Of a DNA stretch of 64,000 bases, positions 44,189 to 52,893 are shown piece by piece. Position 1 is the first letter of the stretch, and the number at the start of each line of letters is the position of its first letter. Under the pieces are notes generated by a model. That model saw only the letters and a list, made by a program, of their open reading frames with translations, did no database searches and was not told the DNA's origin. Both the position numbers and the translations under genes were made by a program. The stretch is from positions 1 to 64,000 of the forward strand of contig JAIENY010000039.1 in assembly GCA_019750915.1 (NCBI GenBank). Direction: 5' to 3'. The DNA is from Xanthobacteraceae bacterium (GTDB taxonomy: Bacteria > Pseudomonadota > Alphaproteobacteria > Rhizobiales > Xanthobacteraceae).

Positions 44189-45945
44189 GATGCCACCTCC
44201 TTGTCCGCCATCTGCTTGATCGCTTCGAGATCGTTGCGCTTGGCAAAATTGACGAACGTCTCTTTAGCCGAAGAGCGGTTCGCCACATATGCCTTGAGAA
44301 TGCGCTCGACCGTCTGCGGAGCATCATCCGCCTTGACGTTCTGATAAAGCTCGCGCGCCATCATTCCGTCAGGCCCGTAACCGCCTCCCACCAGGACGTG
44401 GTAACCGTCAACGGTATCGCCCTCCTCGTTCACTGGCACCCGCGCGCCGATCAGGCCGATATCGCCGATATAATGCTGCGCACAGGAATGATGACAGCCG
44501 GTGAGATGAATATTGACCGGCTGATCGAGGGTGATGCGCTCATCGCACCATGAGCCGATCAAGTCAGCATTCTCCTTGGTATGGGCATTCGCAAAGCGGC
44601 AGCCAGTTGCGCCAGTACAAGCGACAAGGCCGGCGCGGACGACCGACGTTTGCGCGGACAGTCCGAGCAGCTCGATGCCCTTCACCACGATCTCGACATC
44701 CTGATCCTTCACGCCGGACAGCAGCAGATTCTGCCAGACCGTGAGACGGATATCACCGTCCCCCAGATCGGAAGACAGTTTCGCCAGACCGCGCATCTGC
44801 TCCGGCGACATCAAGCCGAGCTTCAGCGCAACACCGATCCAGTTCAACCCCTTCTGCTTCTGAGGATGCACTCCGACATGCGCAAGGCGATCAAATACCG
44901 GACGCTGTTCGACCGCTTCCGGCGCGACGCGCATGAGTTTGCGGCCAAGCTTTTCCTCGACTGCCGTCAGATATTTCTCGAATCCCCAGGCATCGAGAAC
45001 GTATTTCAGCCGCGCCTTATTACGGTTGGTGCGATCGCCGTTCTCGATAAAGACCCGCAGGATCGCATCGGCAACGGCGATCGCCTCGTCTGGCTTGAGA
45101 ATGACGCCCGTATCGCGTGCAAGATCGCGGTGCCCGGTAATTCCGCCAAGCGCGAGCCGATAGTAAACTCCGGGCTCGACGCCATACCCGTCCGCCACCT
45201 TCACTGCCTGAAATGCGATATCGTTGGTATCCTCGAGGACCGCGATCCGACCTGCGCCATCGAAGGCAATATTGAACTTGCGCGGCAGTCCATAGAGCGA
45301 ACGATCGTTGAGGATATGGAAATGCATGGCGCGGGCATGTGGACGCGTATCCAGCAATTCCTGCGGATCGATACCGGCTGTCGGTGTTCCAGTGACATTA
45401 CGGATATTGTCGGCACCAGAACCGCGTGAACACAGGCCGATATCCTGAATGGCCTCGATGACGTTAACGGCGCTCTTCGGCTCGATCTCACGCAGCTGCA
45501 GGTTGGCGCGCGTTGTCACATGCGCGTAAGGACCAGCAAACCGCTCCGCAATATCGGCGACCCCGGCAAGCTGCCAGTGCTTCAGGATGCCATTGGGAAT
45601 CCGCAACCTGCACATATAGGAGGATTGCGTCGGCGCGACGTAGAAGATGCCGTAATACCGCCAGCGAAAATTGTCCTGCGGCTTAGGTGCCTCGTTGTTC
45701 GTTGCCTGAGCGATCAGGCGGGGATAGGCATCGAATGGATGTTCGTCCCGTTTGAACTTTTCCTGGTCAGACAGCTTTCCGCCCGCCGCGACGGTGCGGT
45801 CCTGCGCCTTGACATGAATGGCATCGGGTCCGACAGGTTCGGCCTTGGTGGCCGGCGCGCCTGTCCTTGTCAGGCGCGACGCGCTAAGGCCCGAGACAAA
45901 ACCCTCAAGATAACGTTTCTGGTCCGGCGAAAAATCGTTCGACAT
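44185..45945 (-). CDS. nirA: Siroheme nitrite reductase (NirA type)
   Basis: NirA reduces nitrite to ammonium with six electrons, using siroheme and a [4Fe-4S] cluster. The 586-residue protein has two nitrite/sulfite-reductase half repeats; siroheme contacts are in [16 protein letters not shown] and [14 protein letters not shown]. The cluster ligands are in [17 protein letters not shown] and [21 protein letters not shown] 45945 is chosen, three bases after the stop of the FAD oxidoreductase gene; a GTG one codon earlier is possible. A sulfite reductase is the alternative, but context (nitrate transport, nasA, nasTS) favours nitrite. Confidence 0.92.
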   Translation of the reverse strand: MSNDFSPDQKRYLEGFVSGLSASRLTRTGAPATKAEPVGPDAIHVKAQDRTVAAGGKLSDQEKFKRDEHPFDAYPRLIAQATNNEAPKPQDNFRWRYYGIFYVAPTQSSYMCRLRIPNGILKHWQLAGVADIAERFAGPYAHVTTRANLQLREIEPKSAVNVIEAIQDIGLCSRGSGADNIRNVTGTPTAGIDPQELLDTRPHARAMHFHILNDRSLYGLPRKFNIAFDGAGRIAVLEDTNDIAFQAVKVADGYGVEPGVYYRLALGGITGHRDLARDTGVILKPDEAIAVADAILRVFIENGDRTNRNKARLKYVLDAWGFEKYLTAVEEKLGRKLMRVAPEAVEQRPVFDRLAHVGVHPQKQKGLNWIGVALKLGLMSPEQMRGLAKLSSDLGDGDIRLTVWQNLLLSGVKDQDVEIVVKGIELLGLSAQTSVVRAGLVACTGATGCRFANAHTKENADLIGSWCDERITLDQPVNIHLTGCHHSCAQHYIGDIGLIGARVPVNEEGDTVDGYHVLVGGGYGPDGMMARELYQNVKADDAPQTVERILKAYVANRSSAKETFVNFAKRNDLEAIKQMADKEVAS

Positions 45946-45948
45946 CAC

Positions 45949-47163
45949 TCATGCAGCTTTCAGCTCCGCCAGCGCGCGGCCAAACATCAGTTCGTTGCGC
46001 ATTAAGGCGACAGGTTTTTGGGTGCGTATAAGATCCAGATACCAGAGGGCATCTTCCGTATCCCCGACCAGCACGGCTCCAATGAGCCGCCCATCGTCGA
46101 CGATCAGTTTCTTGTACGTGCCACGTCGCACATCGCGAAACGTCATTGTTTCGCTGCCGTGCCGGCCCTCGAAATCTCCGGCCGAGAAAACATTCACGCC
46201 AGAGACTTTGAGATTGGTGGAGACGACGCTGCCTCCGTACCTGGAAGCCTTATCAGCGAGGACGTCCGCCAGAATTTTTGCTTGTTCGTAGGCCGGCTCG
46301 ACCAGCCCGTAGCACGTACCGCGGTGCTCAGCACATTCGCCGAGCGCGAACACGTTTGGCGAACTCGTACGCATCTCATCATCGACCAGAATGCCCCGCC
46401 CCACATCAATACCGGCATTTTTTGCCAACCCCACGTTGGGCCGGATGCCTGCGGCAAAGATCACCGCGTCAGCCTCAATGAGGCAGCCATCGGCCAGCTC
46501 GACGCCGGTAACTTTGTCCGTGCCGATAATCTTCGTGGTGCTTGCCTCGAGAATGACCTGCACGCCCTTCGCTTCAACGCGCTGCTTGAGCATCGCTGCC
46601 GCGGTCGCATCAAGTTGCCGCTCCATCAGCCTGTCCATCAAATGCAGCAGCTTCACCGCAGATCCCGCCTTGGCAAGACCATAGGCTGCCTCGAGCCCAA
46701 GCAGGCCGCCGCCGATAACCACAATGCGCTTCCGATCGCCTGCAAGCTGCAACAGGGTTTCGACGTCACGGCTGTCGCGAAAGGTATGAACACCTTGAAG
46801 ACCTGCGCCGGGGATATTCAGTCGCAGCGCCTGCGAACCGGTGGCAAGCACGAGCTTGGAATAACCAATGCCATTGCCGTTCGCGAGCGTGACGATGCGC
46901 CGGCCGGTATCAATAGCAGTCGCCGCGCAGCCGTAGGTCAGCGTCACGCCGCGAGTCCGCCACCAGTCCGCCGATTTCAGCTCAATCTCCGCGGATTCGA
47001 TTTCACCTGCCAGCACTGACGATAACAGCACGCGATTATAGGCCAGCCGCGGTTCATCCCCGATCACGGCGATGGCATAGCGACCCAACGCACGGCTGGT
47101 CAATTCATCGACAAATCGCGCCGCCGCCATTCCGTTTCCGACAATAACAAGAGCTTCGCTCAT
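45949..47163 (-). CDS. NAD(P)/FAD-dependent oxidoreductase (NirB N-terminal-like / Flp)
   Basis: A 404-residue two-dinucleotide-fold flavoprotein. VIVGNGMAAARFVDEL at the start binds FAD, IVVIGGGLLGLEAAYGLAKAG near residue 145 binds NAD(P)H, and ADAVIFAAGIRPNVGLAKNAGI followed by VFALGECAEHRG completes the FAD site. It resembles the N-terminal part of NirB but without the siroheme half. In Bradyrhizobium a similar protein (Flp) is encoded between the globin Bjgb and the nitrate reductase, and it is proposed to supply electrons to them; the same order is seen here. Eleven bases separate it from the globin gene. Confidence 0.88.
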   Translation of the reverse strand: MSEALVIVGNGMAAARFVDELTSRALGRYAIAVIGDEPRLAYNRVLLSSVLAGEIESAEIELKSADWWRTRGVTLTYGCAATAIDTGRRIVTLANGNGIGYSKLVLATGSQALRLNIPGAGLQGVHTFRDSRDVETLLQLAGDRKRIVVIGGGLLGLEAAYGLAKAGSAVKLLHLMDRLMERQLDATAAAMLKQRVEAKGVQVILEASTTKIIGTDKVTGVELADGCLIEADAVIFAAGIRPNVGLAKNAGIDVGRGILVDDEMRTSSPNVFALGECAEHRGTCYGLVEPAYEQAKILADVLADKASRYGGSVVSTNLKVSGVNVFSAGDFEGRHGSETMTFRDVRRGTYKKLIVDDGRLIGAVLVGDTEDALWYLDLIRTQKPVALMRNELMFGRALAELKAA

Positions 47164-47173
47164 GCGTGTGCCA

Positions 47174-47596
47174 TCACTCCGCAGCCTGTTGGCCGTAGGC
47201 TTCGTTGATCATGTAACCTGACAACATGCCGTAAGCGGACGTCCAGGCCGCGGCGACGTCGCTCGTCCACGCCTCACCCAGGCCCTTTTCCAGGGTCCAT
47301 AGCAGCGCGGCGCCCACCAGCGAATAATGTGCCGCCTCAACTCCGTAGCCGACATGCTTTCTCGCCAAAGCGCTGGCCGCGGGAAGCACCGAGGGCAGAT
47401 CGGACAAACCGTTCACGACCACAGCTAGCGTTCCCATCAAGGCCTTGCGCTGAACTGCCATGTCGTCTTTGAACATTGGCCTCACCTGCGGAGCGATCTC
47501 GAACAGACGATCGTAGAAGATCGCCGCGGCCTGATCTGCGATCGGCACCACCTTGCGGAAGCTATCCTGCACAAGGGCGACTTGATCCGGCGTCAT
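47174..47596 (-). CDS. Single-domain globin (Bjgb-like)
   Basis: A 140-residue globin without the reductase domain of flavohemoglobin. ATG 47596 has GGAGG upstream. The fold markers are FYDRLFEIAPQVRPMFKDD (B-C-CD region), and LARKHVGYGVEAAHYSLVGAALLWTLEKGLGEAW, where His of KHVGYGV is the probable proximal ligand and Tyr/Gln positions suit an NO-dioxygenase-like pocket. In Bradyrhizobium, Bjgb protects against nitric oxide formed during nitrate assimilation; the adjacent FAD oxidoreductase is a likely reducing partner. Confidence 0.9.
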   Translation of the reverse strand: MTPDQVALVQDSFRKVVPIADQAAAIFYDRLFEIAPQVRPMFKDDMAVQRKALMGTLAVVVNGLSDLPSVLPAASALARKHVGYGVEAAHYSLVGAALLWTLEKGLGEAWTSDVAAAWTSAYGMLSGYMINEAYGQQAAE

Positions 47597-47614
47597 TATT
47601 TCCTCCCTCAAATG

Positions 47615-48409
47615 TCAGGCCGCCTCGACGAACCGATGCCGTTCGTAAAGGAACTCAAGAACGCGCTTTCGGCACTTCAGGTAAGTCGCATCCGTGGCCA
47701 GTTCGAGCCGTTTGCGCGGATGAGACAGGTCAACCTGCAGAATTTCGCCGATGCGAGCGCTCGGCCCATTCGTCATCATCACGATTCGATCGGACAACAA
47801 CACCGCTTCATCGACATCATGAGTGATCATCAGCACCGTATTATTCAGTTTCTGATGGATCGCCATCACGGAATCCTGCAAGTGAGCCCGCGTGAGCGCG
47901 TCGAGCGCGCCGAATGGCTCGTCGAGCAAAAGCACTTTTGGCTCCATCGCAAGTGCGCGTGCAATGCCAACGCGCTGCTTCATGCCGCCGGAGATTTCCG
48001 ATGGCCGCTTGTCCTTGGCGTGCGCCATCTGGACAAGGTTAAGGTTATGCATCGTCCATGCGTCGCGTTCGGCGCGCGATTTGCTCGAGCCGAATACCTT
48101 GTCGACACCCAGCCGCACGTTCTCATAGACCGTAAGCCAAGGTAGCAAGCTATGGTTCTGGAACACCACGGCACGATCCGGTCCCGGCGAATTCACCTCG
48201 CGGCTCTCGAGAATAACGCCCCCTGTCGTCGCGCGGGTGAGGCCCGCAACGATATTAAGCAGCGTCGACTTTCCGCAACCGGAATGACCGATAATCGAAA
48301 CGTATTCGCCCTTGGCGATGTCGAGGTTGATGTCTTTCAGAACCTCGGTGCTCGCCGCGCCGCGGGTAAAGACCTTGTCGACGTGATCGAGTTTCAGATA
48401 GCTGTCCAT
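47615..48409 (-). CDS. nrtD: Nitrate ABC transporter ATPase
   Basis: A 264-residue ATP-binding subunit. Walker A GHSGCGKSTLL (about 38-48), Q-loop QNHSLLPW, signature ISGGMKQRVGIARAL and Walker B VLLLDEPFGALD are all intact. The end (KCRKRVLEFLYERHRF) is the NrtD-type C-terminus rather than the NrtC form, which carries an extra NrtA-like domain. Nitrate specificity is inferred from the adjacent NrtA and from the cluster. 13 bases separate it from nrtB. Confidence 0.93.
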   Translation of the reverse strand: MDSYLKLDHVDKVFTRGAASTEVLKDINLDIAKGEYVSIIGHSGCGKSTLLNIVAGLTRATTGGVILESREVNSPGPDRAVVFQNHSLLPWLTVYENVRLGVDKVFGSSKSRAERDAWTMHNLNLVQMAHAKDKRPSEISGGMKQRVGIARALAMEPKVLLLDEPFGALDALTRAHLQDSVMAIHQKLNNTVLMITHDVDEAVLLSDRIVMMTNGPSARIGEILQVDLSHPRKRLELATDATYLKCRKRVLEFLYERHRFVEAA

Positions 48410-48421
48410 TGCCTCTCTCCC

Positions 48422-49333
48422 TTAAGGCGCCGAGGTGCCGCGAGTGACCAAACCGCCGATCACCGCGATCAAGCGATCGAGGATGAAGCCGACGATGCCG
48501 ACATAGACCAGCGCGACGATAATTTCGCTGATGTGCGATGAATTCCAGGCATCCCAGATGAAGAACCCGATGCCGACGCCGCCGATCAGCATTTCAGCCG
48601 CGACGATTGCAAGCCACGACAGACCGATTCCGATCCGCAACCCGGTGAAGATGTAAGGCGCAGCCGACGGCACCATGATCTTGAAGAAGAACTCGACCGG
48701 ATTGAGCCGAACCACGGCGGCGACGTTCCGATAATCCTGCGGAATGTTACGGATACCGACGGCTGTGTTGATGATGATCGGCCACACCGACGTGATGAAA
48801 ATCACGAAAATCGCCGACGGTTCACCATTGCGAAACGCAGCGAGCGACAACGGCAGCCACGCCAGTGGCGGAATGGTGCGTAACACCTGGAAAATCGGGT
48901 CAAGTCCGCGCATCGCCCAAACGGATTGACCGACCAGTGTGCCAAGCGCAATGCCGATCACAGCCGCGAACGCATAGCCCATGGCGACGCGTTGCAGGCT
49001 TGCCGCAAGATGCAGGCCCAGCCCCTTGTCGGTGCCACCATTGTCGAAGAACGGATGCAGGATCAGATCCTGACTGTCCTTCAGCACTTTCAACGGCGGA
49101 GGGAGCGCCGCGCCCGGCCCCTGGCAAAGCAGCTGCCAGGTGATCAGCAGCACCGCCAAGACAATCAACGGAGGCAGAACGTTCGCGGCTGCGTTCCGCA
49201 CAGCCTTGCCGAGACCGTCAAACCAGGCGGTCTGTTTTGACGGCAATGGAATTATCGACGCCGCCGCCGACGGTACTTTGTCGGAGGTCGCTGCCTTTCC
49301 TGCCATGTTGGGCTTGAGAGCTGTCGTCTTCAC
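48422..49333 (-). CDS. nrtB: Nitrate ABC transporter permease
   Basis: An inner-membrane permease of 303 residues from GTG 49333, which has GGAG nine bases upstream; a TTG two codons earlier is the alternative. Six or so membrane segments include the first at about 50-70 (VLPPLIVLAVLLITWQLL). The conserved ABC-permease EAA-like loop follows the fourth segment (AAVVRLNPVEFFFKIMVPSAAPYIFTGLRIGIGL). GVGIGFFIWDAWNSSHISEI is typical of NrtB/TauC-type permeases. It lies between nrtA and nrtD. Confidence 0.92.
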   Translation of the reverse strand: MKTTALKPNMAGKAATSDKVPSAAASIIPLPSKQTAWFDGLGKAVRNAAANVLPPLIVLAVLLITWQLLCQGPGAALPPPLKVLKDSQDLILHPFFDNGGTDKGLGLHLAASLQRVAMGYAFAAVIGIALGTLVGQSVWAMRGLDPIFQVLRTIPPLAWLPLSLAAFRNGEPSAIFVIFITSVWPIIINTAVGIRNIPQDYRNVAAVVRLNPVEFFFKIMVPSAAPYIFTGLRIGIGLSWLAIVAAEMLIGGVGIGFFIWDAWNSSHISEIIVALVYVGIVGFILDRLIAVIGGLVTRGTSAP

Positions 49334-49391
49334 GATCAATATCTCCAGTTGAGTTGGCGGACCGCGTTTTCGCGCAGCCCGCCTGCCGCAC

Positions 49392-50711
49392 TCACGCGTC
49401 GATGCGCTTGATGGCGAGCGATTTCAGATACGCGGTCGGATCTTCGGGATCGAAGACCTTACCGTCGAACAACATTTCCTTGCCGCGCGACTTCGAGGCA
49501 GGAATATCGGCCGCGGCCACGCCGAGGTCCTTGGCTGCCTCGCGCCACAAATCCTCGCGGTTGACCTTGGCGATCAATGCCTTCGCGTCCGTGTTCACGG
49601 GCAACTTGCCCCAGCGGATATTCTCGGTGATGAACCACTGATCGTGACTCTGGAACGGGTATGAGGCGTGGTCACGCCAGAACTTCATCAGAAGCGGACT
49701 GTTCTTCTCGACCTTGCCCGTGCCGTAGTCGAAATTACCCTTGATGCGTTCGATGATGTCTTCGACCGGAACATTCATCCATTGGCGCTTGGCCGAAATC
49801 TCAGCCATCTCCTGTTTATTCTCGTCCTTGTCGCACCATTGGAGGGCTTCCATCACCGCCATCAACAGTGCCTTGGCCGCGTTCGGATTCTTCTCAACCC
49901 ATGCCGCCCGCATGCCGAGCGCCTTTTCCGGATGGTCCTTCCAGATCTCGCCGGTTGTCAGTGCCGAATAGCCGGACTTCTGGTGAATGAGCTGCTCGTT
50001 CCACGGCTCGCCGACGCAAAGGCAGTCCATGGTGCCGACTTTCATGTTCGCCACCATCTGCGGCGGCGGGACCACGATGGTTTCAACGTCCTTGTCCGGA
50101 TCGATGCCGCCCGCCGCCATCCAGTAGCGGATCCACAAATCATGGGTACCGCCGGGGAAGGTCATCGCAGCCTTCACGGATTTGCCGGACGCTTTCTTTT
50201 TCTCAAATGCCGCAGCCAGCGGCTTGGCATCGAGACCGATCTTCAGATCGGCATATTCGTTGCTGACGGAGATTCCCTGACAGTTCAGATCGAGCCGCGC
50301 CAGGATATGCATCGGCGTTGGCACGTTGTTCTGAGTGACAGTACCGGCGGAAATCAGATAGGGCATCGGCGTGAGGATGTGAGCGCCGTCGATACCGCCG
50401 CCTTCCGATCCCAACACAAGATTGTCGCGCGTCGTGCCCCATGACGCCTGTTTCAGGACCTCGACGTCCGGCATGCCGTATTTGGCGAAGAACCCCTTTT
50501 CCTTGGCGACAAAAAGTGGCGAAGCATCTGTGAGCGCGATGAAGCCGAGCTTGGCGCCCTTCACTTCAGGTCCGGCGCTCTGCGCAAAAGCGCCAGCCGG
50601 AAAATTCAAACGTGCCGCCGCGAGCAGCGCTGCCGTTCCGGCAGCCGCTTTCATCAAACTGCGACGGCTGATGCCGTCCGTCCCTGATCCCCGAATCGTC
50701 CTCATCGCCAT
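49392..50711 (-). CDS. nrtA: Nitrate ABC transporter substrate-binding protein
   Basis: A 439-residue periplasmic nitrate receptor with a twin-arginine signal (SRRSLMKAAAGTAALLAAARL) and a likely cleavage site after AFA. NrtA features include the SEGGGIDGAHILTPMPYL loop, TFPGGTHDLWIRYWMAAGGIDPDKD and VGEPWNEQLIHQ, which form the nitrate pocket. GAGAGGA precedes the ATG. It is the first structural gene after a 319-base leader that carries a promoter-like element, two hairpins and a terminator. Confidence 0.94.
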   Translation of the reverse strand: MAMRTIRGSGTDGISRRSLMKAAAGTAALLAAARLNFPAGAFAQSAGPEVKGAKLGFIALTDASPLFVAKEKGFFAKYGMPDVEVLKQASWGTTRDNLVLGSEGGGIDGAHILTPMPYLISAGTVTQNNVPTPMHILARLDLNCQGISVSNEYADLKIGLDAKPLAAAFEKKKASGKSVKAAMTFPGGTHDLWIRYWMAAGGIDPDKDVETIVVPPPQMVANMKVGTMDCLCVGEPWNEQLIHQKSGYSALTTGEIWKDHPEKALGMRAAWVEKNPNAAKALLMAVMEALQWCDKDENKQEMAEISAKRQWMNVPVEDIIERIKGNFDYGTGKVEKNSPLLMKFWRDHASYPFQSHDQWFITENIRWGKLPVNTDAKALIAKVNREDLWREAAKDLGVAAADIPASKSRGKEMLFDGKVFDPEDPTAYLKSLAIKRIDA

Positions 50712-50767
50712 CTGTGGTCCTCTCGACGGTCACCGTTGTGTGTTGTTGATCGGCTGCCACCCGGTGG

Positions 50768-50822
50768 AAAAAACAAAAGCCGCGCCCAAGCTGCGCGCAA
50801 TTGCGTGCATTGGGACAGCGGC
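50768..50822 (-). terminator. Intrinsic terminator in the nrtA leader (putative NasT attenuator)
   Basis: On the minus strand GCCGC-TGT-CCCAA pairs with TTGGG-C-GCGGC to give a ten-base-pair stem with a small internal loop, with an extra self-complementary GCAATTGC hairpin inside. The run TTTTGTTTTTT follows directly. It ends 57 bases before the nrtA start, so transcription must read through it for nrtA to be made, as in nas leaders controlled by ANTAR antiterminators. Confidence 0.8.
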
Positions 50823-50833
50823 GTTGCTGCATT

Positions 50834-50867
50834 GGCCCATCAATGGGACCGGGTGGCCTCTTCGGCC
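50834..50867 (-). promoter_or_regulatory. Tandem hairpins upstream of the terminator, candidate NasT-binding RNA
   Basis: Minus strand: hairpin 1 GGCC-GAAGA-GGCC (50867-50855), then hairpin 2 GG-T-CCCA-TTGA-TGGGCC (50850-50834). Two short consecutive stem-loops just before a terminator are the recognised target layout of ANTAR proteins. I did not find perfect hexanucleotide loops, so the exact register is uncertain. Confidence 0.5.
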
Positions 50868-50879
50868 TGAAGACAGATA

Positions 50880-50895
50880 TTCAAACTCCGTGCCA
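50880..50895 (-). promoter_or_regulatory. Sigma54-like promoter of nrtA
   Basis: Minus strand TGGCACGGAGTTTGAA matches the sigma54 consensus TGGCACG-N4-TTGCA at the -24 element and in spacing, but has TTGA in place of TTGC at -12, a significant deviation. Transcription would start near 50868, right before the first leader hairpin, which supports the call. Confidence 0.45.
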
Positions 50896-51000
50896 GTTTG
50901 CGCGCAAAGTGAATTACTGCGTATTTCAGGGATTTACGTAGGGAAACCTGATCGCGGTGATAACGACCAACGGCTCGTCCAAGCGGCAATGCACCAAATT

Positions 51001-51028
51001 CTGTGCACTGCATAAACCTTGTGCAGAG
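51001..51028 (-). terminator. Hairpin just after nasS
   Basis: Minus strand CTCTGCAC and GTGCACAG (one mismatch in eight) flank a 12-base loop, starting two bases after the nasS stop. There is no T run, so it may stabilise or process the nasTS transcript rather than terminate it. Confidence 0.35.
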
Positions 51029-51030
51029 AC

Positions 51031-52194
51031 TTATCGCTTGAAACGGCTGACCGCAAAACCGGAAAGATAATGGTCGATCTTTGCCGGATCAAAATCCGGC
51101 GCAGCAAACAGATGCGCTTTGCCAATGTTGCGGCGTGCCGCTGGCCCAAGAGCGCTGTCGAAAAGATCAGGGCGGAAAACCCGCATCGCGCGGTCCAGCA
51201 GATCCTGGTTGAGGGGCGCCTGCCCCCACCGCACCATTTGAGCATAAAGCCATGCACCCTGGATTGGATCTGGCCGTGCCACACCATCTGTTCCGATCAG
51301 CAGGTGATGCTTGTTTTCACGAACTGCTCCGTCGGGCGAGATTCTCAATCGTCCGCTGATGGTGCGGTTGATTACCTCTGGGGGCACGCCGAGATACTCC
51401 GGCTGCGACAGGATCGAGAGCACCTCCTCCCGATTCTCCCCTGAGATGATGAAGTCCGCCGCACGCTGATGGGCGCGGACAAGCTTCACGACCGTATCCG
51501 GATTTTTCTCCGCCCAAGCTTGATTGATCGCGAGCACCTTCTCGACGGCACGGATCATGAATTCAGACACCATATGCAGGATGTAGCCGACGCCACGATC
51601 CACGGCGATCGAGTTCCAGGGTGCACCGACGCAAAACCCATCGATCTGACCACTCGCAATGCTATCCACCATATAGGGCGGCGGAAGAACCACGAGACGG
51701 ACGTCCTCATCGGGATCGACGCCGCCTTCGGCCATCCAGTATCGCAATTGATAGTTGTGCGCTGAAAACGGAAACGTCATGCCGAACGTCAGCGGCTCCA
51801 GGCCGCTCTTGCGCCGTTCGGCAACCACGCGCGCCAGTGCCTTTGCTGTTGCAACCGGATCGGTCGCCGCGCCATCCAGCATTGCCATCAATGAGGCGTG
51901 AAGCGCAGGCGACACCGTGATTGCGTTGCCATTAATGGCGAGATTAAAGGGCGCGATGGTTGGAACCTTGACGTGTGCCAAGCCGAGACTTGAGGCGATG
52001 GCAACCGGCGCGAGCAGATGTGCGGCGTCGAACAGGCCGATATTGAGTTTGTCACGGACATTCGACCACGACACCTCGCGAACCAGCGTGACGTCCAGTC
52101 CCTCATCCCTGGTGAAACCCTTGTCGACCGCAACGATCGTTGCCGCCGCATCGACCAGCGGAATAAACCCGATGCGCAGCTGGGTCTGACTCAT
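51031..52194 (-). CDS. nasS: Cytoplasmic nitrate sensor NasS
   Basis: A 387-residue NrtA-like protein without any signal peptide, beginning [17 protein letters not shown], hence cytoplasmic. It keeps the nitrate pocket segments (FGMTFPFSAHNYQLRYWMAEGG, VGAPWNSIAVDRG). In NasS/NasT systems NasS holds the ANTAR antiterminator NasT inactive until nitrate binds. The start overlaps the nasT stop by four bases, and the target leader lies directly downstream before nrtA. It could be mistaken for a second transport receptor, but the missing export signal and the nasT coupling decide against that. Confidence 0.93.
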   Translation of the reverse strand: MSQTQLRIGFIPLVDAAATIVAVDKGFTRDEGLDVTLVREVSWSNVRDKLNIGLFDAAHLLAPVAIASSLGLAHVKVPTIAPFNLAINGNAITVSPALHASLMAMLDGAATDPVATAKALARVVAERRKSGLEPLTFGMTFPFSAHNYQLRYWMAEGGVDPDEDVRLVVLPPPYMVDSIASGQIDGFCVGAPWNSIAVDRGVGYILHMVSEFMIRAVEKVLAINQAWAEKNPDTVVKLVRAHQRAADFIISGENREEVLSILSQPEYLGVPPEVINRTISGRLRISPDGAVRENKHHLLIGTDGVARPDPIQGAWLYAQMVRWGQAPLNQDLLDRAMRVFRPDLFDSALGPAARRNIGKAHLFAAPDFDPAKIDHYLSGFAVSRFKR

Positions 52195-52778
52195 TTCAGC
52201 AACTCCGAGGCAGTGATAATCGACTGCGCGATCTCACCAATTTTCTTCTTCTCCCGCATGGCCGTGGATCGAAGCAGGACGTAGGCCTCGTCTTCGTTCA
52301 GGCCCTTGAGCTTCATCAAAATGCCCTTGGCCCGATCAATGACCTTGCGCTCCTCCAGGGCCGATTTGGTGCGGTCCAGTTCGTCCTGAAGCTTGGCGAA
52401 AGCGTTAAAGCGCGACACGCACAGATCGAGAATCGGCTTGATGCGCTCCCGCTTGAGTCCGTCGACGATATAGGCCGACACGCCCGCCTCGACTGACTGC
52501 TGGATCGAGGCCGCATCGCTCTGATCGACGAACATCGCAATCGGCCGCCGGACTGCACGGCTGACCTGAAACATCTGTTCCAGCGTGTCGCGGCTCGGGT
52601 TTTCGAGATCGATCAGGACCACATCCGGGTCGATGGCGTAGATTCGGGCCAGTAAATTGTGCATTTCGCGCAGGTGCTCAACCGCCGAAAAGCCGGCGTC
52701 GCGCAATCCCTCCTCGAGAATCGCGGCCCGGATGGGGTTTTCGTCGACAATCACGATCTTAAACGAGGAATCCGCCAC
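52191..52778 (-). CDS. nasT: ANTAR-domain antiterminator NasT
   Basis: A 195-residue RNA-binding response protein. The N-terminal receiver-like domain (1-120, [19 protein letters not shown] and [10 protein letters not shown]) retains an acidic pocket with Asp59-equivalent replaced in context by DLENPS. The C-terminal ANTAR helix bundle (about 125-190) has the typical [31 protein letters not shown]. NasT binds two-hairpin RNA and prevents termination in nitrate-assimilation leaders. It is the first gene of nasTS and of the whole minus-strand cluster. Confidence 0.94.
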   Translation of the reverse strand: MADSSFKIVIVDENPIRAAILEEGLRDAGFSAVEHLREMHNLLARIYAIDPDVVLIDLENPSRDTLEQMFQVSRAVRRPIAMFVDQSDAASIQQSVEAGVSAYIVDGLKRERIKPILDLCVSRFNAFAKLQDELDRTKSALEERKVIDRAKGILMKLKGLNEDEAYVLLRSTAMREKKKIGEIAQSIITASELLK

Positions 52779-52893
52779 CAGCCGTCACTCTGCAATAAGG
52801 CATTTCACCCTAACATGCCGCCATGAGCGCCTTAAAGCCTTGTATTCGCAAGTGAACAGAGATAGCTCGTGCGCTTCTATCATGCAGGGTCAA

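Noticed and set aside
42257-44344. Two long plus-strand frames across nasA, the CysJ-like gene and nirA
   Set aside because: They are antisense frames caused by high G+C third positions; all recognisable motifs are on the minus strand.
49668-50444. 258-codon plus-strand frame over nrtA
   Set aside because: It is antisense to a clear nitrate-binding protein and has no start signal.
51031-52194. Second periplasmic nitrate receptor
   Set aside because: The protein resembles NrtA but has no export signal and is coupled to nasT, which identifies it as the cytoplasmic sensor NasS.
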